Positions 19,913 through 30,149 of a DNA stretch of 64,000 nucleotides are shown here, one piece after another. This DNA comes from Marinobacter sp. C7 (GTDB lineage: Bacteria; Pseudomonadota; Gammaproteobacteria; Pseudomonadales; Oleiphilaceae), in assembly GCF_022343555.1 (NCBI RefSeq), contig NZ_JAKQZH010000001.1:496001-560000 (forward strand), written 5' to 3'. Below the pieces are notes generated by a model. It saw nothing but the letters and a program-made list of their open reading frames with translations. It searched no databases and was not told the DNA's origin. Position 1 is the stretch's first letter, and each line of letters begins with the position of its first letter. A program made the position numbers and the translations under genes.

Positions 19913-19948
19913 AGGTTCACAATTCAGCTCCGTGGCAGCGCCCAGGAC

Positions 19949-19978
19949 GGGGTCAGATGAAGGCTTTCATCTGACCCC
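19949..19978. repeat. REP-like palindrome, copy 4
   Basis: GGGGTCAGATGAA, loop GGCT, TTCATCTGACCCC: perfect stem. It lies between two convergent operons. Confidence 0.88.
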
Positions 19979-20019
19979 AAGTTCATGCCGGCCGCCACCC
20001 TGACTTACCGCAAAGCCCC

Positions 20020-20049
20020 GGGGTCAGATGAAAGCTTTCATCTGACCCC
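20020..20049. repeat. REP-like palindrome, copy 5
   Basis: GGGGTCAGATGAA, loop AGCT, TTCATCTGACCCC: perfect stem, 21 bp beyond the norF stop. With copies 3 and 4 it fills the 200-bp convergent gap, which holds nothing else recognisable. Confidence 0.88.
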
Positions 20050-20070
20050 ACCTTCACGCCCGAAACGCCC

Positions 20071-20310
20071 CTAGGCCGCCGCATGAAACCCCGCAATCAC
20101 CGCCACCACCACCGGCGCCCAGGCCTGGGCGGCGAGGCGCCAGCCCCTCGGGGCCTTTCGCATTTCCATGAAGTGGTCCACCAGTAACATCGCTTTGATG
20201 AGCACCAGGGCAAACACCAGCCAGGCCAGGAGCTCCGGCCCGAGCCCGGTTTGCAGGGCGATCACCGGCAACGCGGTGCAAATCATCAGGGCCAGGTAGA
20301 TTGTCAGCAC
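20071..20310 (-). CDS. norF: NorF, cytochrome oxidase subunit IV-like protein
   Basis: A 79-aa protein with three transmembrane helices and the KAMLLVDHFMEMR segment typical of the bacterial COX4/NorF family. NorF with NorE supports full NO reductase activity but is not catalytic. It is 12 bp after norE, last in the nor operon. Confidence 0.82.
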   Translation of the reverse strand: MLTIYLALMICTALPVIALQTGLGPELLAWLVFALVLIKAMLLVDHFMEMRKAPRGWRLAAQAWAPVVVAVIAGFHAAA

Positions 20311-20322
20311 GTCAGTCCCTCC

Positions 20323-20904
20323 TCACGCCAGCACATAAACCATCGGAAACAGCACCAGCCACACCAGATCCACCATATGCCAGTAGGAAGCGCCGGACTC
20401 CATGCTGTTCATGTCGGTGCCGTCGTAGTCGCCGTTACCGACTTTCACCGCCAGGACAGCGAGGACGATCTGCCCCAGCAGCACGTGCATGAAGTGGAAA
20501 AAGGTCAGGAAGAAATAAAACATGAAAAAGGTATCGGTGCCGAGGTTGTAACCCTGGCCATACAGATCGGCGTACTCCCAGAGCTTGCCGATGGTGTAGA
20601 CGCTGGAAGCGGCCAGCGCGAGCCAGAGTCCCAGCCGGGTTCCCCGTTTGCCGTGACGGAGCCGATGCACGGCCGTCGCCACCAGGTAGCTGGCGGTGAT
20701 CAGCGCCACGGTATTGAGCAGGCCGATCAACGGGTGCAGCGCCTCGCGGCCGGCGTGGAAGGTGCCCGGATCAAGGCTACGGGCCACGGTGAAGCCGATG
20801 AACAGAATGCCGAATACCGCCAGCTCGGCAAAGATGAACATCCACACGGCGAGGTCGCCGGGCAGGTGCCTGGTCCTGGTTGCAGTCAGCTCGTTCACGG
20901 TCAT
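20323..20904 (-). CDS. norE: NorE, cytochrome oxidase subunit III-like protein
   Basis: A 193-aa membrane protein with five helices of the heme-copper oxidase subunit III family: GDLAVWMFIFAELAVFG at the start, TFFMFYFFLTFFHFMHVLLG, and the ending SYWHMVDLVWLVLFPMVY. It overlaps the norD stop by ATGA. Confidence 0.9.
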   Translation of the reverse strand: MTVNELTATRTRHLPGDLAVWMFIFAELAVFGILFIGFTVARSLDPGTFHAGREALHPLIGLLNTVALITASYLVATAVHRLRHGKRGTRLGLWLALAASSVYTIGKLWEYADLYGQGYNLGTDTFFMFYFFLTFFHFMHVLLGQIVLAVLAVKVGNGDYDGTDMNSMESGASYWHMVDLVWLVLFPMVYVLA

Positions 20905-22724
20905 CGGGTCAGGTTGAGATAGAGTTTGGGCAACTGCAGCGGCAGCTGGGCCGGGTCCCGGATCACCACGTAGTGGTTGCTGCCGAACACGTAGGGCAGG
21001 TATTCGCTGGCCTCGTCGTCGATGGTGACGCAGAAGGGGGTCAGGCCGGCTTTATGGGCTTCCTGCACCGCCATGCGGGTGTCTTCCACGCCGTAGCGTC
21101 CCTCGTACAGATCAAGGTCATTGGGCTTGCCGTCGGTGAGTAACAGCAGGATTTTCTGGTGCTCCGGGCGGGCCTGCAGCAGCCGGGTCGCCTGCCGGAT
21201 GGCCGTGCCCATGCGGGTGTAGTAGCCCGGCTCAAGCGCCTGGATGCGGCCTCGGATGGTGGCGGTGTAGGCCTCATCGAAGCCTTTGAGGTGATGGAAG
21301 CGTACATGATCCCGGCGCCGGGAAGAAAAGGCGAACAGGGCGAACGGATCGCGGCTGGCCTGCAGCGCTTCGCTGAGCAGTTGCAGACCGTCCCGCGCCA
21401 CATCGATCACGCGCTGGTGGTTGTTGATGTAGGTTTCTGTCGAGAGGGACACGTCGGCCAACACCAGGCAGGCCAGATCCCGCTGGCTCTGCTGGCAGCG
21501 ACGGAACAGCTTCTGGTCGATGGCGCCCTGGCGCTGGCGGTTCTGGACCTCCCGCTCGAGGCAGGCATCGAGATCCAGCTCCTCGCCCTCCACCTGCCGC
21601 TTCTGCCATTGCTTGAGCGGTTTCAGCGCGCTGAATTGCCGTTGCAGGTGTTTGGCGGGTCGCCGCAGGGGTTCGGGTAGCTCGGCCGGCTCGGCGTCCT
21701 GAGCCAGCATGGGCTGCAGGCAGCAGAATTTTTCCCGATAGCTCTGGCTTCGCCAGTCCCACTCGGGCAGGTGAATGCCGGGCCCCAGCCGCAGGTCGTC
21801 ATTTTCTTCCGAGGGCAGATCCAGATCGAACTTGATGGATGAGGACGTCTCGCGCCGGTCGTTGGACACGGAGATCATGTCCATATCATCGGCTACGGAT
21901 TCGGCATCTTCCTCCTCGGTGTCGTCGCCGGCCCGGTCCACGGGAATGAACTCGGTCCAGGAGAACAGGCTTTCCAGACGGAAAATCATCAGGCCCTGGT
22001 CCCGGTCGAATCCCTCGACCCGTTCCGCCTGGCGGCGCTTGCGCTTCTTGGCCAGGCCGCCGGGGCTGGACTGGGTATTGTCATCGCCAATGACCTGGCC
22101 GTTGGCGGGGCCCTGATTCAGTGACGGGTAGAGCCACAGGATGACGGGCCAGGGGTCGGTAGCGGCTGCCGGAATTCGGGTAACGCTGCCCGGGTGAATC
22201 AACGCCTGGCGTATGGATTCCTCGCGCGTGGCCTCCTGGGGCGGTAGCTCATCCGGGTGCGGTCGCCATTGCAGGGAATGGCTGACCAGGCGCTGATAGA
22301 TTCGCTCAAGTCCCGGCCAGCGTGCCAGAACGTCCTGAACCATCGTCTGGTTGGCCGTGAACCAGTCGGTGTCCTCCGGTTCCGGCGAGGCGGCCAGCGC
22401 TGCGAGCCACAGGTACAGATCCCGGTTCAGGTCCCTCGACGGGAACAGTGCGATTCGCTCTGGCAGCCGGAGATTCTGATCGTCCCGCCAGGCCAGTTCG
22501 AATTTCCGGTGGGTTCCGGCCAGCTTGTGCAGGAACCTCCGCCGCAAGCGGAAATGCCGGGGCTCGGCGGTGACCAGGCTCAGGGCCGGATCACCGCCGA
22601 GCGCACGGAACAGAATGCCCAGGTGACGGGCTTCGTCTTTCAGATGGACGGCATGCTCCGGAAACTCCCCCAGTGCCTGGCGGGTGATGTATTCATGCCA
22701 TTTGTAGCCAACCCATTCTTCCAT
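20901..22724 (-). CDS. norD: NorD, von Willebrand A domain NO reductase activation protein
   Basis: A 607-aa protein whose C-terminal third (about residues 410-605) is a vWA domain with MIDAS motif DVSLST and LLLTDGKPND. The middle is acidic (about 265-300). NorD works with the AAA+ protein NirQ/NorQ to activate NO reductase, probably at metal or heme insertion. It lies 13 bp after the 4Fe-4S protein gene. Confidence 0.93.
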   Translation of the reverse strand: MEEWVGYKWHEYITRQALGEFPEHAVHLKDEARHLGILFRALGGDPALSLVTAEPRHFRLRRRFLHKLAGTHRKFELAWRDDQNLRLPERIALFPSRDLNRDLYLWLAALAASPEPEDTDWFTANQTMVQDVLARWPGLERIYQRLVSHSLQWRPHPDELPPQEATREESIRQALIHPGSVTRIPAAATDPWPVILWLYPSLNQGPANGQVIGDDNTQSSPGGLAKKRKRRQAERVEGFDRDQGLMIFRLESLFSWTEFIPVDRAGDDTEEEDAESVADDMDMISVSNDRRETSSSIKFDLDLPSEENDDLRLGPGIHLPEWDWRSQSYREKFCCLQPMLAQDAEPAELPEPLRRPAKHLQRQFSALKPLKQWQKRQVEGEELDLDACLEREVQNRQRQGAIDQKLFRRCQQSQRDLACLVLADVSLSTETYINNHQRVIDVARDGLQLLSEALQASRDPFALFAFSSRRRDHVRFHHLKGFDEAYTATIRGRIQALEPGYYTRMGTAIRQATRLLQARPEHQKILLLLTDGKPNDLDLYEGRYGVEDTRMAVQEAHKAGLTPFCVTIDDEASEYLPYVFGSNHYVVIRDPAQLPLQLPKLYLNLTR

Positions 22725-22737
22725 TGCTTGCTCCTTG

Positions 22738-23730
22738 TCAGCGCCGGCGCCCGGTCGGTTCGCTGTCCAGCTGGTGTACCGGGATCAGTACGGTCTGGCG
22801 GTTGGGCTCGCCTGGCTCCCAGTGCAGCAGGCTGCCCTCGGGATTGTCTTTCTGCACCTCGCGACAGGCGCTCACGCATTGCAGGCACTGGGTGCAGGTG
22901 AATTTGGCCCGCTTGTGACTGCGGGTCGGCAGCCGCATGGGGCAGGCTTCGTCACAGGCTTTGGTGCAGTCCCGGCAGGCGGCGGCGCGGGTTGTGTCGA
23001 AGGTCACCATACGGCCGCGACCGTTGGTCATCCAGGCGATACTCTGCACCACCCCGAAGGCACAGCCATATTTGCAGAACAGGTGCCTTGCAAACAGGAA
23101 GTCCAGCGTGAACACGGTGGTGGCCACCGCCAGGAACACCGAGGGATAGAACGACAGGTTGCCGGTTACGAGGTCGGTGTAGAGCGGAATCGGCGGCAGA
23201 AGGTAAGACAACATTGCCAGTGCCCAGGAAAAGCCGATCAATCCACAGACCAGCGTCAGCCCTGCCCAATGGATGACCTTGCCGCGCCGGCCTCGCTTGA
23301 GGGCTTCCCACAGGGTGGGGCGGCCGGTGATACGGGTCATCAGATGGTTGACGGTTTCCACGACTGAAAAGTGGGGGCACAGCCAGCCACAGTAAATGCG
23401 TCCCCATTTCCACGCGATCCACAGTACAAGAGGGACCAGCACCAGGATGGGGAGGATGAACCAGAACAGGATCTGCCCGGCCACGTCCGCCGGCGAGCTC
23501 TGGGTGACCCAGTCGAGGTTCAGGTTAAAGGACAACGGAAACCCGAAGAGAATAAAGCGGGTTTCGGTCAGGTCGTAACGGAACAGGTTGAGAACCGGCG
23601 CAAGCAGGAACAGGGCAAAGAAACCGGCCCGAGTGATCAGTCGGTTCCTCTGCAGTGTGTCCCTGGGATTGGTCGCTGGTGCTTGCACGGTCGGTGTCCG
23701 GGGTTGGCGGGGTTGCCGGGCGGTCGGCAA
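22738..23730 (-). CDS. polyferredoxin-type membrane 4Fe-4S protein (CcoG/NapH-like) in the nor operon
   Basis: About 316-330 aa. Five transmembrane helices carry loops CGWLCP and CKYGC, as in NapH/NosR/CcoG proteins; a C-terminal ferredoxin part has CRDCTKACDEACP and CTQCLQCVSACR, enough Cys for two 4Fe-4S clusters. It could pass quinol electrons or act in metal-centre assembly. Its place between norB and norD is not part of the classic norCBD order. The first open start (TTG 23730) is inside a stem-loop and lacks a proper ribosome site; GTG 23688 may be the real start. Confidence 0.82.
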   Translation of the reverse strand: MPTARQPRQPRTPTVQAPATNPRDTLQRNRLITRAGFFALFLLAPVLNLFRYDLTETRFILFGFPLSFNLNLDWVTQSSPADVAGQILFWFILPILVLVPLVLWIAWKWGRIYCGWLCPHFSVVETVNHLMTRITGRPTLWEALKRGRRGKVIHWAGLTLVCGLIGFSWALAMLSYLLPPIPLYTDLVTGNLSFYPSVFLAVATTVFTLDFLFARHLFCKYGCAFGVVQSIAWMTNGRGRMVTFDTTRAAACRDCTKACDEACPMRLPTRSHKRAKFTCTQCLQCVSACREVQKDNPEGSLLHWEPGEPNRQTVLIPVHQLDSEPTGRRR

Positions 23731-23734
23731 CCCC
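23709..23734 (-). other. intercistronic stem-loop after norB
   Basis: GGGGTTGCC (23709-23717) pairs with GGCAACCCC (23726-23734), a 9-bp GC-rich stem without a T tract, 15 bp beyond the norB stop. It could stabilise norCB mRNA relative to the downstream genes. Confidence 0.5.
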
Positions 23735-23748
23735 GCTCAGGGGTGGGT

Positions 23749-25179
<1,431 letters not shown>

Positions 25180-25629
25180 TCAGCCTTCAATGTTGGGTGG
25201 CCAGCCGTTATCGTCGATCTTGGACGTCCACTCCAGGAACGCCGCCAGATCCTCGATTTCCTGGTCGGTCAGGTTGAACTGCGGCATCTGCCGGCGGCCC
25301 GGCACGTTGGTGGGCATGGCATTCATCCAGGCGTTCATGTAGGCCTTGAAGACCTCGGAGTCACCGCCGCCCCGGCGGTCGAACACATTGGCCAGTTCCG
25401 GTGCGAAATAGGCGCCTTCGCCCATCAGGGAATGGCAACCGACACAGTTGTTGTTCTCCCAGACATGTTTGCCCCGGACAACCTGCTCGGTAAGCTGGTC
25501 CCGGTTATCCCGTTCGGGCATGGCCCGGGATTGAGTGTCAAAAGTCAGGGCCAGGAACAGCAATACGAAGAAGGCACTGCCTCCCAGGTAGATGTTCCTG
25601 GCCATGCTTTTGGTAAAGCGTTCGGCCAT
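25180..25629 (-). CDS. norC: nitric oxide reductase subunit C (cytochrome c)
   Basis: A 149-aa protein with one N-terminal membrane anchor (about residues 13-30) and a periplasmic heme c site CVGCH at 62-66; Met near GRRQMPQF is the likely sixth ligand. It receives electrons for NorB. First gene of the nor operon, with a perfect FNR/DNR box upstream. Confidence 0.96.
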   Translation of the reverse strand: MAERFTKSMARNIYLGGSAFFVLLFLALTFDTQSRAMPERDNRDQLTEQVVRGKHVWENNNCVGCHSLMGEGAYFAPELANVFDRRGGGDSEVFKAYMNAWMNAMPTNVPGRRQMPQFNLTDQEIEDLAAFLEWTSKIDDNGWPPNIEG

Positions 25630-25701
25630 CGGTCTCTCTCCTTGGTCTTTGTGGAATACCTGACTACAGCACTAGGATATAAAGATGCATCTGGAATGCT
25701 G

Positions 25702-25715
25702 TTGATGATTATCAA
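25702..25715. promoter_or_regulatory. FNR/DNR box before norC
   Basis: TTGATGATTATCAA is a perfect TTGAT-N4-ATCAA site, 73 bp upstream of the norC ATG and 105 bp from the divergent AEC gene. Control of norCB by an NO-sensing Dnr is the expected reading. Confidence 0.87.
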
Positions 25716-25819
25716 GCATTACCAGATCTCACACTATTGCGCCGGGGAGTTACCTCTGTGGGGGTAGGTGATAGACTTCGCGCCCTGACTTTCACCCTTG
25801 CTGTTGTACGGAGTCTTCA

Positions 25820-26737
25820 ATGGCGGCTGCGCTGGCGTTATTTCTGAAGCTGATTCCTTTGTATGTCACGGTTGTGCTGGGCTGGGTCTCCGGTCGCTAC
25901 CTGCAAGCCAGTGGCAAACATATCGCCGGGATCATGCTTTATATCGTCACACCGTCGGTGGTGTTTTCCGGGGTGATGGCGGCACCGCTCTCGCCCGAAG
26001 TAATCCTGCTCCCGTTTCTGGTCTTCGGTCTTTCATCCGTCCTCGGCCTGGTCCAGCTGAAACTGGCAAAAAGGGTGATTACGGATGGCAGCGCCAGCAT
26101 CATCCCCCTGTGTGTGGGCTCGGGAAATACCGGTTATTTCGGCGTGCCGGTGGCACTGCTGCTGTTCGGCGAAGAGGGTCTCGGCCTTTACATCGTGTGC
26201 ATGCTCGGTACCACGTTGTTCGAGAATTCGGTGGGGTTCTATCTCGCGGCGCGCGGTCGATACGATCTCAGGGATGCACTGATGCGGGTGGTAAGGCTGC
26301 CTTCGGTTTACGCATTTCTGGCAGCGGTGGCACTGAATCTGTCCGGAATCCGGATACCGGATCTGTTTGTGCCCCTGTTCGACAATCTGCGTGGCGCCTA
26401 CAGCGTGCTCGGCATGATGATCATCGGCATGAGCATCACTTCGTTCCGGGGGCTGGCCGGCAATATCCGTTTCACCGGCCTTGCCTTCTTCGGCAAGTTC
26501 GTGGTCTGGCCGCTGGTGGCGATCCTGTTCTGGTGGCTGGATGCGAACTTTCTGGGTATCTACGACACCGCAGTGCATCACGCAATGTTTCTGATTTCCA
26601 TCACCCCCATCGCCGCCAATACCGTGGTCATCGCCACGCTGCTGGATATCTCGCCACGGCAGGCGGCGGGCACGGTGCTGCTCACCACGCTGTTCGCGCT
26701 GGCGTTCATCCCGGTCATGATTGCCATCGCGTTCTAA
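25820..26737 (+). CDS. AEC family (auxin efflux carrier-like) transporter
   Basis: A 305-aa membrane carrier with about ten helices in two halves. AEC family features: the N-terminal PLYVTVVLGWVSGRYL segment, the NTGYFGVPVALLLFGEEGL motif, and a similar second half ending ITPIAANTVVIATLL...LTTLFALAFIPV. Bacterial members export or import carboxylates such as malate; the substrate is not known here. It overlaps the convergent cation carrier by 4 bp. Confidence 0.8.
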   Translation: MAAALALFLKLIPLYVTVVLGWVSGRYLQASGKHIAGIMLYIVTPSVVFSGVMAAPLSPEVILLPFLVFGLSSVLGLVQLKLAKRVITDGSASIIPLCVGSGNTGYFGVPVALLLFGEEGLGLYIVCMLGTTLFENSVGFYLAARGRYDLRDALMRVVRLPSVYAFLAAVALNLSGIRIPDLFVPLFDNLRGAYSVLGMMIIGMSITSFRGLAGNIRFTGLAFFGKFVVWPLVAILFWWLDANFLGIYDTAVHHAMFLISITPIAANTVVIATLLDISPRQAAGTVLLTTLFALAFIPVMIAIAF

Positions 26738-27393
26738 CGGGAACCGGACGAGGAGCCACTGACCACCGGTTCCACACTGCCGGCCCGGGCTTCTGCGATG
26801 TCCCTGCGGGCGTGACGAACCACACTGACCCCGGCGGTGACGGCGAGGCTGCCCATGACCGCAGCCACTGCCAGGTCCGGCCAGGCCGTGCCGGTTCCGA
26901 AGACGCCCAGTGCCGCGCCCATCACGGCGATATTGCTGATGGCGTCATTGCGGCTGCATAGCCACACCGAGCGCATGTCCGAGTCCCCTTCCCGGAACCG
27001 GAACAGCATGGCGGCCACGCTCACGTTGGCGACCAATGCCAGCAGGCCAACGGCCCCCATGGTCATTGGTTCAGGCGTGATTCCACTCTGCGCCACCCAG
27101 ATGGCACGGGCCCAGACCACCAGCCCGAATGCCGCCATCGTCAGGCCTTTCACCATCGCTGCCCGGCCACGCCAGAGCATGCCCATGGACAGCACGCTCA
27201 GGGACAGGATGTAGTTCGCGCTGTCGCCAAAGAAGTCGATGGCGTCGGCCATCAGCGAGACCGAGCCGGATTGGATACTGGCAATACCCTCCACCAGGAA
27301 CATGGCGAGATTCACCCACAGGGCAATCCAGAGCGCCTTTCGAAACCCCGGGGCAGGGGATTTGGGTTCGGGAGCCGAGCAACTGCAGGCCAT
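26734..27393 (-). CDS. CDF-like cation transporter lacking the canonical His
   Basis: A 219-aa protein with six helices and the cation diffusion facilitator outline, but the metal site that is usually HxxxD or DxxxD reads DFFGDS in helix 2 and NDAISN in helix 5, with no His. The N-terminus is Cys-rich (MACSCSAP). There is no cytosolic C-terminal domain. A MerR-type operator precedes it, so metal-responsive expression is likely. Metal specificity cannot be told from sequence. Confidence 0.72.
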   Translation of the reverse strand: MACSCSAPEPKSPAPGFRKALWIALWVNLAMFLVEGIASIQSGSVSLMADAIDFFGDSANYILSLSVLSMGMLWRGRAAMVKGLTMAAFGLVVWARAIWVAQSGITPEPMTMGAVGLLALVANVSVAAMLFRFREGDSDMRSVWLCSRNDAISNIAVMGAALGVFGTGTAWPDLAVAAVMGSLAVTAGVSVVRHARRDIAEARAGSVEPVVSGSSSGSR

Positions 27394-27420
27394 GAGTTTC
27401 TCCTTTCTTCAGTTACTCAC

Positions 27421-27451
27421 AGTAAAAACCCTGGAGCTGCTACAGGGTCAA
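27421..27451 (-). promoter_or_regulatory. MerR-type promoter of the CDF-like gene
   Basis: On the minus strand TTGACC (27451-27446) and TTTACT (27426-27421) are separated by 19 bp, the long spacing of MerR-activated promoters. The spacer holds a 10-1-10 dyad (27428-27448) with 9 of 10 pairs matching. Confidence 0.72.
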
Positions 27452-27655
27452 CTCTTGTTGGGATTATTAGCGGTAGGAAATCGATTCTATGGCAGGTGTT
27501 ATACGATTCAAAAAAACAGTAGATAATCCAGATAAATGTGTCGAAATTGATGCTGGGTGCCCTCCGTCCTGCTCTCTACGGGCGCTTGACATATACGAAG
27601 GAACTGGCCAATCTCTTCTCAAATAATCATAAAAGCCGATTTCGGTGGACAAGTA

Positions 27656-28570
27656 ATGCTTGGAAACTCGTTCTCAACGGCAGGTTTTGACCGCTGGATC
27701 AGCGATGTAAATCAGATCTGTGGACCGTTTTCGGCAGAACCCCTCAAGCAGGAATTCTGCGGAAACATAAGCAAGATGGGATCCAGTGCCCTGGATATGT
27801 CCCGCGTTACCATCCGCGGGGCACAGCTGGTTCGTGGTCGAAGCGAAATCCGTCGGTGTGTCACCCCTGAGTTCTTCTGCGTTTTCCAGCTTCGGGGAAC
27901 GTCGCGCGTTGAGCAGGCGGGGAACGGGTCCATTCTCCGGGCCGGTGATATTGTTCTGGTAGATTCGGCGCTCCCATTCAGCTTTACCTATGACAACGAA
28001 TCCGAGCAGATTTCTCTCATCCTGCCTCGTCCGATCATCGAGCGAACCCTGAACCTGTCGGGAATTGAGCTTGGTGTCCGGATTCCCTCCGACAGCCACA
28101 TCGCCCGTGTCGCCAACTTATTGATTGGCGGAGCAGCCAATTACGACAGTCTTGATGAGGAAGAGGGCGCCGCCATCATTGACTCGCTGATTATGCTGAT
28201 CAAACCCTCGGTTATTCGCAGTGTGGGGGAGCACAGTCCCGGTGAGCGGGTCTTCCTGCAGGCTGCTTCTTTTATCCGGGAGAACATCGGTGAGTCAGAG
28301 CTGAGCGCACGTATGGTGGCGAGCACCACCGGGACCTCGGTTCGTGGCCTCTATCGGGCGTTTTCCGCACGTTCGCTGACTGTGTCGGGGTATATCAAAA
28401 CCCAGCGTCTGGAGATGTGCGCCGAGTACCTGAAAGCGTCGAAGGGCAAGGTGAACCTGACTGAAGTCGGGTACCGTTTCGGCTTTGCCAGCCCCAGTGC
28501 ATTTTCCACGGCTTTCAGGCAACACTTCGGTGTAACGCCATCCAGCTTCTGCCAGGACTGTCTTTCTTGA
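27656..28570 (+). CDS. AraC family regulator, FeaR-like
   Basis: A 304-aa regulator. The N-terminal half fits the AraC-binding-like sensor of FeaR/AdpA-type proteins (VFQLRGTSRVEQAGNGSILRAGDIVLVDS). The C-terminus has two helix-turn-helices, SELSARMVASTTGTSVRGLYRAF and KVNLTEVGYRFGFASPSAFSTAF. In E. coli FeaR activates tynA and feaB; here the neighbours are an amine oxidase and aldehyde dehydrogenase, and a FeaR-type half site lies before tynA. A possible -35, TTGACA (27586-27591), lies upstream but the -10 is weak. Confidence 0.8.
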   Translation: MLGNSFSTAGFDRWISDVNQICGPFSAEPLKQEFCGNISKMGSSALDMSRVTIRGAQLVRGRSEIRRCVTPEFFCVFQLRGTSRVEQAGNGSILRAGDIVLVDSALPFSFTYDNESEQISLILPRPIIERTLNLSGIELGVRIPSDSHIARVANLLIGGAANYDSLDEEEGAAIIDSLIMLIKPSVIRSVGEHSPGERVFLQAASFIRENIGESELSARMVASTTGTSVRGLYRAFSARSLTVSGYIKTQRLEMCAEYLKASKGKVNLTEVGYRFGFASPSAFSTAFRQHFGVTPSSFCQDCLS

Positions 28571-28576
28571 CAGGGA

Positions 28577-28605
28577 GGCCCGCCCGATGACGCATGCGGC
28601 GGGCC
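28577..28605. terminator. hairpin between convergent feaR-like and aldehyde dehydrogenase genes
   Basis: GGCCCGCC (28577-28584) pairs with GGCGGGCC (28598-28605). There is no T tract on the plus strand, so termination is plausible but unproven. Confidence 0.4.
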
Positions 28606-28632
28606 GCCAGAGATCATGGAATCATCGGCGCG

Positions 28633-30042
28633 TCATTTTTTCACGCTGATGACCCTGGGCTGTGTGACCGCTTTCAACCCTTCCAGACCAAACTCCACTC
28701 CATACCCGGAGGCCTTATTGCCGCCAAAGGGCACCATGGGATGGATGGCGCCGTGCTGGTTGATCCAGACGGTTCCGGCCTCAACCCTCAGGGCGATCGG
28801 CTCCGCCTCCTCCGGAGTGTTGGCCCAGACCGAGGCGCCGAGGCCAGCCGACAGGCGGTTGGCGGAATCGACCGCTTCGTCCAAGTCCCGGTAACGGACA
28901 ATGGGCAGGGCGGGGCCGAACTGCTCCTCATCCACCAGCCTTTGGCCATCCCGGATGTCGCCCACCAGGGTCACGGGCAGGAAGTAACCGGTGTCAGGGA
29001 CATCGCCGAATTCCATAACCTCGCATCCATTGGCGCGCGCATCGTCGACCAGTTCTTTCACCTTCTTGAACTGCATCTCGTTCTGAAGCGGACCGATCAG
29101 GTTGCTCTCGTCCATGCCATCGCCAATCGGCATATGGCGGGCAAGGTCGCTGAGCGCGGTAACCACCGGGTCATAGTCATTTTCGTGAACGTACAACCGC
29201 TTGATACAGGCGCAGGTTTGCCCCATGTTCAGGAAGGCGCCCCAGAAAAGGCCCTCCGCGATGGCATTGGCATCAGTGCCGGGGGCCACAATGGCGGGGT
29301 CATTGCCACCAAGTTCCAGGGTGATCGGCGCGAGGTTTTGCGAGGAAGCCTCGATAATGCGCCGGCCGGTCGCCTCGCTGCCGGTGAACATGATCTTGTC
29401 AATGTCCGGATGGCTGGTGAGCGCGGCCCCGATGCGGCCGTCCCCGGAGATGGTGTTCAGCACCCCCGGTGGCAGAACCTGATTGATCAGCCGAACCATT
29501 TCCAGGGTTGCGATGGGGGTGTATTCGGACGGTTTCAGGACCACCGTATTGCCCATGCGGATGGCAGGAATGATTTGCCATATGGCAATCATCAGTGGCC
29601 AGTTCCACGGTGCAATTGCGGCCACCACACCCAATGGCACCCGGTGCAATACGTCCTTGCGCTCTTCGTCCTCGTGGACAGTTTCCGGGGGCAGTGCCAG
29701 TGCTGCCGGCACCTGTGTCCAGCCCACGCATGCCTGCATCTCGAAGCGCGAGCCCGGACCGGACAAAGGTTTGCCCTGCTCCCGGGTTATCAGCTCGGCC
29801 AGATAGGCTGCATTATCCTCGAGCACCTTGGCCACCCGGGCCACGGTTTCCTGTCGCTCCCGATCACTGACCCGGGCCCATTCCTTCTGTGCGTTGCGCG
29901 CAGCCATGACGGCGTCGTTTACGTCCTGTTCGCTGCTGAGGGGCGCCAGCCCCAGAGAATCGCCTGTTGCAGGGTTGAAAATTTCCTGGTGATCGGTGGC
30001 CTCAACCGGTTTTCCGTTCACCAGATTGCTGTAGGTTTGCAT
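28633..30042 (-). CDS. NAD(P)-dependent aldehyde dehydrogenase (FeaB-like role)
   Basis: A 469-aa ALDH. The Rossmann-side segment PWNWPL...VLKPSEYTP, general base Glu in LELGG (E243) and nucleophile Cys in NMGQTC (C277) are all intact. In this cluster it would oxidise the aryl- or alkyl-acetaldehyde made by the amine oxidase to the acid, as FeaB does; by sequence alone another aldehyde is possible. The ATG has CAGGAGAG upstream. It is third in the leftward tynA-porin-ALDH set. Confidence 0.85.
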   Translation of the reverse strand: MQTYSNLVNGKPVEATDHQEIFNPATGDSLGLAPLSSEQDVNDAVMAARNAQKEWARVSDRERQETVARVAKVLEDNAAYLAELITREQGKPLSGPGSRFEMQACVGWTQVPAALALPPETVHEDEERKDVLHRVPLGVVAAIAPWNWPLMIAIWQIIPAIRMGNTVVLKPSEYTPIATLEMVRLINQVLPPGVLNTISGDGRIGAALTSHPDIDKIMFTGSEATGRRIIEASSQNLAPITLELGGNDPAIVAPGTDANAIAEGLFWGAFLNMGQTCACIKRLYVHENDYDPVVTALSDLARHMPIGDGMDESNLIGPLQNEMQFKKVKELVDDARANGCEVMEFGDVPDTGYFLPVTLVGDIRDGQRLVDEEQFGPALPIVRYRDLDEAVDSANRLSAGLGASVWANTPEEAEPIALRVEAGTVWINQHGAIHPMVPFGGNKASGYGVEFGLEGLKAVTQPRVISVKK

Positions 30043-30093
30043 GACAATGCTCTCCTGAGAGTATTCGTTGGAGTCGGGCGGGACACCCGTTGC

Positions 30094-30123
30094 AGCGGCC
30101 CACGGCTGTGTCCGTGGGCCGCT
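30094..30123. other. stem-loop between porin and aldehyde dehydrogenase genes
   Basis: A 12-bp perfect stem (30094-30105 with 30112-30123) with a 6-nt loop. A T-rich run follows only on the plus strand, where no gene reads into it, so on the transcribed minus strand it may be a processing or stability hairpin or weak terminator. Confidence 0.5.
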
Positions 30124-30149
30124 TTTGTTTAGTAGGCTGATGACACGGG

